Shown: positions 1 through 6,372 of the stretch, in pieces | Numbering within the stretch: the first letter of the stretch is position 1 | Layout of the letters: each line of letters begins with the position of its first letter | DNA from: Bryobacteraceae bacterium | GTDB taxonomy: Bacteria > Acidobacteriota > Terriglobia > Bryobacterales > Bryobacteraceae | Direction of reading: 5' to 3' | Assembly: GCA_025929455.1 (NCBI GenBank) | Contig: JAICMB010000087.1 | Location: 1-9,633, forward strand | Length of the DNA: 9,633 nt | The notes under the pieces: generated by a model | What the model saw: only the letters and a program-made list of their open reading frames with translations | Told to the model about the DNA's origin: nothing | Databases searched by the model: none | Program-made: the position numbers and the translations under genes

Positions 1-331
1 AAATCACCGGCACGCGGCCGCCGGCATCGATCGCGGAAGCACAGACGGCGAGCGTGCCGTCGGGTGCGGCGGCGATGTCGCGTATAAAGATGTGCGACAG
101 ACCGGATGTCGACAGCGCGAGATCCACGACCGTTTTACCTGTGCTGTCGTACGCCCAGATCCTGGCGTTGTCGAAATCGTATGCCAGCATGTACCCGTTG
201 CTGAAGCGGGGCAGCGGCTCATTGGTGAAGTCGCGCGGGATGCGGACGGTTGCCTGCTGCGTCGCGACGGGCGCGGCGGCGGCGATGAAGAAGGTTGCGA
301 ATAGCGCGGCAGCGAGCTTTCGGGTGCCCAT
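1..331 (-). CDS. Exported protein of unknown function, N-terminal part (cut by left edge)
   Basis: The frame opens with ATG at 331 and runs without a stop to base 2, giving 110 visible residues; the C-terminus lies beyond the window. Residues 1-23 look like a signal peptide: a short basic start (MGTRK), a hydrophobic alanine/phenylalanine core, and a plausible cleavage site after APVA near residue 23. The mature part contains segments such as YMLAYDFDNARIWAYDSTGK and IAAAPDGTLAV, which resemble blades of a beta-propeller (NHL or WD-like). That is a resemblance of pattern only, and I do not recognise a specific family. It lies 78 bases downstream of the LolA-like gene, with a hairpin repeat in the gap. 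No clear Shine-Dalgarno sequence precedes the ATG. The intact open frame, signal peptide and codon use like the neighbours support a real gene. Function unknown; probably periplasmic or secreted. Confidence 0.72.
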   Translation of the reverse strand, partial: MGTRKLAAALFATFFIAAAAPVATQQATVRIPRDFTNEPLPRFSNGYMLAYDFDNARIWAYDSTGKTVVDLALSTSGLSHIFIRDIAAAPDGTLAVCASAIDAGGRVPVI

Positions 332-377
332 ACCGCAAGTTATGACGCTGCGGGCGGGTGTTGCGTGGAACGGACGG

Positions 378-406
378 AGGACAGGCAGCAACACTTCCTG
401 TCCTAC
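378..406. repeat. Hairpin repeat copy A (intergenic)
   Basis: A 29-base unit whose arms AGGACAGG (378-385) and CCTGTCCT (397-404) pair perfectly. Inside them are one C/T mismatch (386/396) and two further pairs closing a five-base loop, CAACA (389-393). It starts five bases beyond the stop codon of the LolA-like gene, so it would fold in that gene's mRNA tail. It matches copy C at 24 of 29 positions and copy B at 20 of 29. No run of T follows the stem on either strand, so it is not a textbook intrinsic terminator, although an end-of-message or mRNA-stabilising role remains possible. Confidence 0.8.
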
Positions 407-409
407 TGG

Positions 410-1225
410 TTATTTCTTGGTTGGTGGCGGCGTCTGACCTTTCGGCTGGTCTTTCGGCTCGTTGACTTCGTCGCCGTACTTGATGTTCACGTCGCTCTTG
501 AACTGCTTGTAGTCCTCGTACTTCACGACCATCTTGACGCGCTGGTCGAGGCCCTCCTTAAAGTGCAGCGTGTCGTTCGCAATGGTGTAGGTGGGGAACC
601 AGTATTTCCCGTCGATCTGCTCGCGGTAGGTCGCGAACTTCGGAAACTGGTTGTCGGAGCCGCGCTTCTGCAGGCCGACGCCACGGCCGTACGTTTTGAC
701 GATCTGCAGGTCGCGATCATCGACCCAGATTTCGCCCTCGAAGTAGCGCTTGCCGCTCTCCATCTTCTTCGGCTTGACGGCGAACACATAAGTGCCGATC
801 TCGTCCACCTGCTCGCGGCCGATATAGCGGATGTAGTATTCCGGAATCTCGCTGGTGGTGAGCACGAATGGCTGCACATCGCGCAGGTCCTGTTCATCTT
901 CGGGCGTCAGCAGCAGGTGCGACAGCGTGTTGACGGGCGAGTAAACCACCTTCTCGCTGCGCTTGCCGTCGGGCGTGAAGATGATGTCGGAGACGATCTC
1001 CCACTTTCCTTCCTGCGAGCCGCCGTCGTCCAGTTCAATGACTTTCGCGGACTGGCGGTAAGTGTAATTGCCGCGCGCCTGCGCGAAGGCGGCTTCCTTT
1101 GCCGCGAATTTCTGGATGATGTTCTGTACGTCCTCCGGCGAGGGGTCGGGAAGATTGGCCGCCTGCAAAGCGGCGGGGAACAGGCTCATGCCGCAGACCA
1201 GTGCGGCGGCCGCAAATTCGCGCAT
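410..1225 (-). CDS. Secreted LolA-like (outer-membrane lipoprotein-sorting-like) protein
   Basis: Encodes 271 residues. I chose the ATG at 1225 because it is preceded by AAGAGGT (1235-1229), a Shine-Dalgarno-like site with slightly short spacing, and because the protein then begins with a good signal peptide: MREF, a hydrophobic stretch, and a cleavage site after ALQA at residue 22. The open frame extends to 1354, but that would overlap the upstream gene and bury the signal. The mature chain is rich in short amphipathic strands. Around residue 175 it carries RYFEGEIWVDDRDLQIVKTYG, the kind of segment seen in LolA-like proteins that bind lipids or lipoproteins in a half-open beta-barrel; the family call rests on this recollection. 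The tail is a charged, proline-rich stretch ending PPPTKK. Probably periplasmic; its ligand is unknown. It lies 52 bases after the acyl-CoA dehydrogenase gene and is followed at once by hairpin repeat A. Confidence 0.82.
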   Translation of the reverse strand: MREFAAAALVCGMSLFPAALQAANLPDPSPEDVQNIIQKFAAKEAAFAQARGNYTYRQSAKVIELDDGGSQEGKWEIVSDIIFTPDGKRSEKVVYSPVNTLSHLLLTPEDEQDLRDVQPFVLTTSEIPEYYIRYIGREQVDEIGTYVFAVKPKKMESGKRYFEGEIWVDDRDLQIVKTYGRGVGLQKRGSDNQFPKFATYREQIDGKYWFPTYTIANDTLHFKEGLDQRVKMVVKYEDYKQFKSDVNIKYGDEVNEPKDQPKGQTPPPTKK

Positions 1226-1228
1226 AGT

Positions 1229-1235
1229 ACCTCTT
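1229..1235 (-). promoter_or_regulatory. Ribosome binding site deciding the start of the LolA-like gene
   Basis: On the minus strand AAGAGGT stands three bases before the ATG at 1225. It is the only good ribosome binding site near the possible starts in this frame, and it favours the shorter protein with the N-terminal signal peptide. Confidence 0.6.
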
Positions 1236-1241
1236 CGATCT

Positions 1242-1260
1242 GGACGGACCCGGACGGACC
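1242..1260. repeat. Short tandem repeat in the gap upstream of the LolA-like gene
   Basis: GGACGGACC occurs twice (1242-1250 and 1252-1260), separated by one C, and each copy itself contains GGAC twice. It sits between the acyl-CoA dehydrogenase stop codon and the ribosome binding site of the LolA-like gene. It is too short to assign a role and may be chance in GC-rich DNA. Confidence 0.5.
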
Positions 1261-1277
1261 GGGGTTTCCTGAACCGA

Positions 1278-2453
1278 TTATCGCAGTAGCTGTTTGGCGA
1301 TCGTGAGCTTTTGCATGTTGCTGGTGCCTTCATAAATGCGGCCGATTTTGGCATCGCGATAGAGCTTCTCGACGGGATAGTCCTTGGTGAATCCGACGCC
1401 GCCGAGGATTTCGACCGCTTTGGAGGCGTTGTTTTCGGCCACCTGCGACGCGAAATATTTCGCCATGGCCGCTTCCGTTACGAAGGGCAGCCCGGCATCC
1501 CGGAGGCGCGCGGCGTTGTATACAAGCAGGCGCGCCGCGCTGACATCGGTGGCCATTTGCGCGAGATCGAACTGCACGCCCTGGAACTCCGCGATCGCCT
1601 TGCCGAACTGCTTGCGCTCCTTCGCGTATCGCAGGGCGTGATCGAGCGCGCCCTGTGCCAGGCCCGTCATCTGCGCGCCGATGGCGATGCGGCCTTCGTT
1701 CAGCGTTTCGATCGCGATGCGGTAACCTTCGCCGAGTTTGCCGAGGACGTTGGCTTCGGGCACGCGGCAGCCGTCCAGAATGAGCTCGCATGTGGAGGAG
1801 GCGCGAATGCCGAGCTTGTCCTCTTTCTTGCCTACCTGGAAGCCCGCGAACCCGCGCTCGACCAGGAAACAGGTGATACCGTGATAGCCCGCGCTGGGAT
1901 CGGCGTTGGCGAACACGAGATACAGGCCGGCTTCAGCGGCGTTGGTGATCCAGAGCTTGCGGCCGGTGATGCGCCATTCCCCGCCCTCGTGCACGGCGCG
2001 CGTCGTCAGTGAGAATGCATCGGAGCCCGCGCCGGGTTCCGACAGCGCGAACGAGGCGACCATGGCGGTCGCTAGTTGGGGAAGATAGCGGCGTTTCTGC
2101 TCGTCGTTTGCCCAGCGCAGCAGGACGTTGTTCGCGATGGTGTTCTGCACATCGACAATGACGGCGGCGGAGGGATCGACTTCGGCGAGCGCTTCGATGG
2201 CGAGCGTCGCAAGAAAGAATGTGCCGCCCTGGCCGCCGAACGTCTCGGGGATTTCGATGCCCATGAGGCCGAGCTCGAACATTTCGTGGAGCAAGTCTTT
2301 TCGGAAGACTCCGGCTTCGTCCATCGCGCGCACGTGCGGCGCGATACGCTCGCGCGCGAAACGGCGTACGGTGTCCTGGAACATGCGCTCTTCATCGCTG
2401 AGGATGGTGAGCGGAGCGCCGGTCGTGAGCGCGGCTTCGGGTGCGGTGGGCAT
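1278..2453 (-). CDS. Acyl-CoA dehydrogenase, short/branched-chain type
   Basis: FAD-dependent flavoprotein that forms the trans-2,3 double bond of an acyl-CoA and passes electrons to ETF. With ATG 2453 as start it has 391 residues, normal for the family. The N-terminal helical domain is followed by the flavin-binding segment FALSEPGAGSDAF, then WITNA, then the C-terminal helical domain with NEGRIAIGAQM, ERKQFGKAIAEFQG and GGVGFTKDYPVEKLYRDAKI. The catalytic base is the glutamate of IYEGTSNMQ (residue 375), at the position used by short-chain and short/branched-chain enzymes rather than the distant site of isovaleryl-CoA dehydrogenase. Segments such as NEGRI, KDYPVEK and RDAKIG recall the short/branched-chain (2-methyl) enzyme, so a role in short fatty acid or isoleucine breakdown is likely, but substrate cannot be fixed from sequence. 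The frame also opens at TTG 2501, inside hairpin repeat B; the ATG is preferred though its ribosome binding site is weak. The gene stands alone between gaps of 164 and 52 bases. Confidence 0.93.
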   Translation of the reverse strand: MPTAPEAALTTGAPLTILSDEERMFQDTVRRFARERIAPHVRAMDEAGVFRKDLLHEMFELGLMGIEIPETFGGQGGTFFLATLAIEALAEVDPSAAVIVDVQNTIANNVLLRWANDEQKRRYLPQLATAMVASFALSEPGAGSDAFSLTTRAVHEGGEWRITGRKLWITNAAEAGLYLVFANADPSAGYHGITCFLVERGFAGFQVGKKEDKLGIRASSTCELILDGCRVPEANVLGKLGEGYRIAIETLNEGRIAIGAQMTGLAQGALDHALRYAKERKQFGKAIAEFQGVQFDLAQMATDVSAARLLVYNAARLRDAGLPFVTEAAMAKYFASQVAENNASKAVEILGGVGFTKDYPVEKLYRDAKIGRIYEGTSNMQKLTIAKQLLR

Positions 2454-2487
2454 GGGTCCGTAACTCAGTCTACTGCGAGAATCGCGA

Positions 2488-2516
2488 TGGGCCGCCAGCA
2501 AGCCTGGCTGCCCTAC
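2488..2516. repeat. Hairpin repeat copy B (intergenic)
   Basis: The stem has GGGC-C-GCCAG (2489-2498) facing CTGGC-T-GCCC (2504-2513), with one C/T mismatch at 2493/2509. The five-base loop is CAAGC (2499-2503), and the unit ends TAC like copy A. It lies 35 bases upstream of the acyl-CoA dehydrogenase ATG and about 100 bases after the ispB stop. The 2495/2507 pair is C-G here and G-C in the other two copies, so both bases changed while pairing was kept. Confidence 0.78.
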
Positions 2517-2533
2517 CCCGCTCCGTGACGGTT

Positions 2534-2580
2534 GCGGCTCTGAAAATTGCTGTCAACGTAAGCACCCAATTCTGAGCCGC
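2534..2580. repeat. Imperfect inverted repeat downstream of ispB
   Basis: GCGGCTC (2534-2540) pairs with GAGCCGC (2574-2580). After one T/T mismatch the pairing continues GAA/TTC and TTG/CAA with two bulged A bases, leaving a loop of about 17 bases. On the minus strand the loop contains TTGACA (2556-2551), which matches a -35 hexamer, but no good -10 follows at the right distance. No T-run follows on the minus strand. It could be an operator, a 3' structure of the ispB message or a remnant of another repeat; I cannot choose among these. Confidence 0.5.
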
Positions 2581-2617
2581 GCGCGTCAGCAAGCGGTCTT
2601 ACGCGTTTTTCAACGAA

Positions 2618-3619
2618 CTAGTGGTCGCGGGCGGTGACGAGGTCTGTGATCGCGCAGAGGGCGCGCTGGGCGGGCGATTCGGGAAATGCGGAGATGATGG
2701 CGCGCGCTTTTGACGTGAACGCTTGCGCACGATCGCGGGCACGGTCGACGCCGCCGCGGCGCTCGATGAACGACAACACGTCGGCGAAGCGCACGCGATC
2801 GTAGCCGCCGTCGTCCAGCACGGTAGCGATCGACTCGCGCTCTTCCGCCGTGGCGTCCGCAAGCGCGTAGATCAGCGGCAGCGTCACCTTGCCTTCGCGC
2901 AGATCGTTGCCGACCGGTTTTCCGAGCACCTGTTCGCGCGACGTGAAATCGAGCACGTCGTCGACAAGCTGGAACGCCATGCCGAGATTCCAGGCGAACT
3001 CGCCGAGCCGTGTTTCGACGTCTTCGCCCGCGCCGCCCACGACCGCGCCGATGCGCGCGCACGCTTGAAACAGACTCGCCGTCTTGCGGTCGATCAATTC
3101 CATGCAATCGGCTTCGCTGATGTCGATGCGGCCGAGTCGCTCGAGCTGCAGCAACTCGCCCTCCACCATCATCTGCGTGAGCGCGATCAGCGTGTCGAGC
3201 ACAGCGAAGCTGCGCTCGCGCAGCGCCATTTGAAACGCCTGCATGTACAGCCAGTCGCCGGCGAGCACGCAGGTATGGTTGCCCCAGATGGCGTTGCTCG
3301 AAGGGCGGCCGCGGCGGGTGCGGGCTGTGTCGATCACATCGTCGTGAACCAGCGTCGCGGCGTGAATCATTTCCATGACGGCCGCGAGCCGTATGGCGGC
3401 ATCGTTGGCGGGACCGGCGACACGCGACGACAGCAGCAGGAGAATGGGCCGCAGACGCTTTCCGCCGCCGTCCTGCAAGTAGCGGCTGATGGCCGTAACA
3501 ACTTCGACGCTGGCCACCGATTCCAGACTAATCTCGCGCTCCACGCGCTCCAGATCTTCGCTAACGAGATCGAGGATTTCGCGGGCCGTGAGTGACTGGC
3601 CTAGTTTTCCGAAGCTCAT
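2618..3619 (-). CDS. ispB: Long-chain trans-polyprenyl diphosphate synthase (octaprenyl type)
   Basis: Adds isopentenyl diphosphate units to an allylic diphosphate to build the side chain of the respiratory quinone. The 333-residue length is normal for the family. Visible motifs in order: GGGKRLRP (51-58), which binds diphosphate; the first aspartate-rich motif DDVID (93-97) followed by RRGRPS; GELLQL (154-159); RKTASLF (178-184); the second aspartate-rich motif DDVLD (220-224); and GKPVGNDLREGK (233-244). The residue five positions before the first motif is Ala88 (HAATLVHDD). A small residue there is characteristic of long-chain enzymes, whereas farnesyl or geranylgeranyl synthases carry bulky residues near this site. 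The exact product length cannot be read from sequence; C40 (octaprenyl) is an inference. The ATG at 3619 lies 27 bases after the tatD stop codon, suggesting co-transcription. The stop is TAG. Other members of this family (hepT, sdsA) would share these motifs. Confidence 0.92.
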   Translation of the reverse strand: MSFGKLGQSLTAREILDLVSEDLERVEREISLESVASVEVVTAISRYLQDGGGKRLRPILLLLSSRVAGPANDAAIRLAAVMEMIHAATLVHDDVIDTARTRRGRPSSNAIWGNHTCVLAGDWLYMQAFQMALRERSFAVLDTLIALTQMMVEGELLQLERLGRIDISEADCMELIDRKTASLFQACARIGAVVGGAGEDVETRLGEFAWNLGMAFQLVDDVLDFTSREQVLGKPVGNDLREGKVTLPLIYALADATAEERESIATVLDDGGYDRVRFADVLSFIERRGGVDRARDRAQAFTSKARAIISAFPESPAQRALCAITDLVTARDH

Positions 3620-3646
3620 TCAGAAGTGTCAGTGTAGCAAGCGGGC

Positions 3647-4429
3647 TCAGGCGGGCACGTTGAACAAGCGCTTGAAATTCGCGGTGGTGGCGGCCGCGAC
3701 GTCGTCGAATGCGATGCCGCGCAGCGTTGCGACTTTCGCCGCGGTGTAGGCGACAAACGCGGGCTCGTTACGCTTGCCGCGCTTCGGAACGGGCGCGAGA
3801 TAGGGCGCGTCGGTTTCGACCAGGATGCGGTCGAGCGGCGTCTCGCGCGCGGCGGCCTGGATGTCGAGCGCTTTCGGAAACGTGACCATGCCGCCGAAGC
3901 TGAGATAGAACCCGAGCGCGAGCGAGCGCGTGGCCTGCTCGCGCCCGCCCGAAAAACAATGCATCACGCCGCCGATGCCGTGCGGCGCCCAGTAGCGATC
4001 GAGCAACGCAAAGGTGTCGTCCCAGGCTTCGCGCGTGTGAATCACGATGGGCTTGCGAACGCGAGCGGCGATGTTCATCTGCTCGATGAAGACGTCCTTC
4101 TGCGCTTCCCGCGGCGAGAAATCGTAATGATAGTCGAGTCCGATTTCGCCGAGCGCGAGGACGGATGTTTGGGCGAGTAGCGCGGCTACCTGTTCGAGCG
4201 TGCCGGCGGTGGCTTTCGCGGCATCGTGCGGATGCACGCCGACGGTCGCATACAGCGCGGGATAGCGCGAAGCGAGGCGCAGGCTGGCTTCGAGGTCGGG
4301 CGGACCTTCGCCGGTGCCGATAGCAACCATATGTTCGACGCCAGCCTCAAACGCGCGCTCAATCACTTCGTCGCGGTCGGCGTCGAAGTCGATACTGTCC
4401 AGATGGCAGTGCGAATCGATGAGAGCCAC
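3647..4429 (-). CDS. tatD: TatD family metal-dependent DNase
   Basis: Cytoplasmic hydrolase of the amidohydrolase-type TIM-barrel superfamily with 3'-5' exonuclease activity on DNA in studied members, linked to repair and to DNA breakdown. It has 260 residues, the usual length. Metal ligands are visible in order: His7 and His9 in the HCHLD motif, Glu95 in GEIGLDYHYD, His131 in PIVIHTREA, His157 in MHCFSGG and Asp207 in ETDAPYLAP. The full set indicates an active enzyme. It starts with GTG (4429), only five bases after the metG stop codon, and is therefore probably translated from the metG message; adjacency of metG and a tatD homologue is a widespread bacterial arrangement. No clear ribosome binding site is visible inside the metG tail, which fits modest, coupled translation. 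Paralogues named ycfH or yjjV share the same motifs, so the exact paralogue is uncertain. Confidence 0.93.
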   Translation of the reverse strand: MALIDSHCHLDSIDFDADRDEVIERAFEAGVEHMVAIGTGEGPPDLEASLRLASRYPALYATVGVHPHDAAKATAGTLEQVAALLAQTSVLALGEIGLDYHYDFSPREAQKDVFIEQMNIAARVRKPIVIHTREAWDDTFALLDRYWAPHGIGGVMHCFSGGREQATRSLALGFYLSFGGMVTFPKALDIQAAARETPLDRILVETDAPYLAPVPKRGKRNEPAFVAYTAAKVATLRGIAFDDVAAATTANFKRLFNVPA

Positions 4430-4434
4430 GGCGC

Positions 4435-6372
4435 TTATTTGAGGCGCGCGCCGATGGGCACGTCTTCAAGAAATCCGGCCAGGACGGGCTTGCCGCCCTC
4501 GAGCGAGGCGGCGACGATCATGCCTTGCGACTCGATGCCCCGCAGTTTGCGCGGCTGCAGATTGGCGACGATCACGACCTTGCGGCCGACCAGCGGCTCG
4601 GGCTCGTACGCCTCCGCGATTCCCGCTACGATGGTGCGCGGCTGCGGCTCGCCGATGTCGATCTTGAGATGCAGCAGCTTGTCGGCGCCTTTCACGCGCT
4701 CCGCGGATACGACTTGCCCGACGCGCAAGTCCACTTTCGCAAAAACGTCGATGGCGATGACGTTGGCATTTCCGCTCGCCGCGGCGCCCGCCGGCGGAAC
4801 TGCCTTCGGCTTCATAACGGCATCCTGCCGCGCCTTCTCTTCGATTTCGAGTTTCTGCATTTTCTCAATGGCGGGCTTAGCGTCGATGCGCGGGAATACC
4901 GGCGACGGCTGGCCCACTTTGTGTCCGGCGCGCAGCCGTCCCCAATGCAGGTCGGGAATGCGCACCTGATCGAGCGGCACGCCCATGCCGAGCATTTCCC
5001 AAATCTTGCCGGCCGATTCCGGCATCACGGGGTAGACCCACACGGTGACGATCCGCAGCGCCTCGATCGCGGTGTAGAGCGTTTCATCGAGCAGTTCGCG
5101 CGAAGCCTCGTCCGTTTGCTTCGCCAGCGCCCACGGCGCGCGCTCCACGATGAATTTATCGATCGCGCTCATGAGCGACCAGATGATTTCGAGAGCGCGC
5201 GAGAAATCGAACGCCTTAAACGCCTCGAGCGCCTGCTCGGTGGTGCGGCGCGCCGCTTCGGCAATTTGCATGTTGCCGTTCGAGTGCGGAATCACACCTC
5301 CGCGATACTGCTGCAGCATGCTGAGCGTCCGGCTGGCGAGATTGCCGAGGCCGTTCGCGAGATCGGCGTTGTAGCGCTGGACCAGCGCGTCGTAGCTGAA
5401 ACTGCCGTCCTGGCCGAATGTGATTTCGCGCAGCAGAAAATAGCGCAGCGCGTCGGCGCCCGTCACGTCGGCAATGGGACTGGGGCGCACGACGTTGCCG
5501 CGCGACTTGCTCATCTTGTTTTCTTCGACAAGTATCCAGCCGTGCGCGAACACCTGCCTGGGCAGCGGCAGGCCGGCGGCCATCAGAAACGCGGGCCAGT
5601 AGATGGCGTGGAAACGCAGGATGTCTTTGCCGACTAGGTGCAGGTCCGCGGGCCACAAATGCTCGCCTCGAACCGCGCTTATGTAGGACGTCAGCGCGTC
5701 GAACCACACGTAGAAGACGTGCGCAGTTTCGTGCGGCACGGGGATGCCCCACTTGATCGTCGTCCGCGTGATGGAAAGGTCGTTGAGGCCCTGTTTGACG
5801 AACGAGATCAGCTCGTTGCGGCGGTAGTCGGGTTTGACGAACTCGGGGTGCTCGGCGTAGAGATCGAGCAGCTTTTGCTGAAACGCGGAGAGCTTGAAGA
5901 AGTAGTTCTCCTCCGTAACGGTTTCGGTGGGACGTCCGCAATCGGGGCACGGGTCGCCGGGCTTGGCATCGCTGACGTACAGCTCGTCGTGGAAGCAGTA
6001 TTGACCGGTGTAGGAACCTTTATAGATGTAGCCGTTCTGCAGACAGCGCTCGAACAGATCGCGCACGACTTCGAAATGCTTCGGACTGGAGGTGCGGATG
6101 AAGTGGTCGTAGTCGATGTGCAGTTTCTTCCACTGCGCGACGAACTCATCGGCGACCCGCGTGGCGTACTCCTGGGCGGTCATGCCGGCCGCGCGAGCGG
6201 CGCGCTCGACATTCTGGCCGTGCTCGTCGGAGCCGGTGGTGAGCACCACGGGATCGAAGCCCTGCAGGCACTTGAATTTTTTGACGCAGTCGGCGACGAA
6301 CGTTGTGTATGCGGTACCGATATGCGGCGCGGCGTTGACGTAATAGATGGGAGTCGTCAGGTAATATTTCAT
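4435..6372 (-). CDS. metG: Methionyl-tRNA synthetase with C-terminal tRNA-binding domain
   Basis: Class I synthetase that charges tRNA-Met and initiator tRNA; 645 residues. Motifs in order: the HIGH-type signature PHIGT (16-20); TGSDEHG (46-52); a zinc-knuckle insertion with Cys126, Cys142 and Cys145; VWFDALTSYI (222-231); and KMSKS (286-290). Residues about 541-645 form the OB-fold tRNA-binding (dimerisation) domain, starting IDVFAKVDLRVG and including GIAEAYEPE and NLQPRKLRGIESQGM. A linker rich in Lys, Ala and Pro (about 510-540) joins it to the anticodon-binding helical domain. The single-knuckle type resembles the Thermus/Bacillus class more than the E. coli two-knuckle class. The second position of the first knuckle pair is Asp129 (CFHD) instead of cysteine. 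The ATG overlaps the larC stop codon as ATGA (6372-6369), so translation is probably coupled to larC. Confidence 0.97.
   Translation of the reverse strand: MKYYLTTPIYYVNAAPHIGTAYTTFVADCVKKFKCLQGFDPVVLTTGSDEHGQNVERAARAAGMTAQEYATRVADEFVAQWKKLHIDYDHFIRTSSPKHFEVVRDLFERCLQNGYIYKGSYTGQYCFHDELYVSDAKPGDPCPDCGRPTETVTEENYFFKLSAFQQKLLDLYAEHPEFVKPDYRRNELISFVKQGLNDLSITRTTIKWGIPVPHETAHVFYVWFDALTSYISAVRGEHLWPADLHLVGKDILRFHAIYWPAFLMAAGLPLPRQVFAHGWILVEENKMSKSRGNVVRPSPIADVTGADALRYFLLREITFGQDGSFSYDALVQRYNADLANGLGNLASRTLSMLQQYRGGVIPHSNGNMQIAEAARRTTEQALEAFKAFDFSRALEIIWSLMSAIDKFIVERAPWALAKQTDEASRELLDETLYTAIEALRIVTVWVYPVMPESAGKIWEMLGMGVPLDQVRIPDLHWGRLRAGHKVGQPSPVFPRIDAKPAIEKMQKLEIEEKARQDAVMKPKAVPPAGAAASGNANVIAIDVFAKVDLRVGQVVSAERVKGADKLLHLKIDIGEPQPRTIVAGIAEAYEPEPLVGRKVVIVANLQPRKLRGIESQGMIVAASLEGGKPVLAGFLEDVPIGARLK

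Noticed and set aside
365..1306. Long open frame of 313 codons on the plus strand opposite the LolA-like gene
   Set aside because: It is the antisense shadow of a well-supported minus-strand gene. Its protein is rich in Val, Leu, Asp and Arg with no recognisable domain, as expected in GC-rich DNA.
2582..2610. Possible plus-strand intrinsic terminator (CGCGT, loop, ACGCG followed by TTTTT)
   Set aside because: The stem is only five pairs with a 14-base loop, and the T-run lies on the strand without genes, so it would terminate nothing known.
2723..3595. Plus-strand open frame of 290 codons opposite ispB
   Set aside because: Antisense to a gene with all family motifs; its composition is rich in His, Arg and Ala with no motif.
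3912..3931. Repeated GAGCGC/GAGCGA run in tatD
   Set aside because: It is in-frame coding sequence for Ala/Leu/Ser codons within a conserved protein region; simple GC-rich codon use explains it.
5563..5580. Palindrome-like GCCTGGGCAGCGGCAGGC in metG, similar in flavour to the hairpin repeat
   Set aside because: It is inside conserved metG coding sequence, lacks the CAA loop and trailing AC, and does not align with the three intergenic copies.
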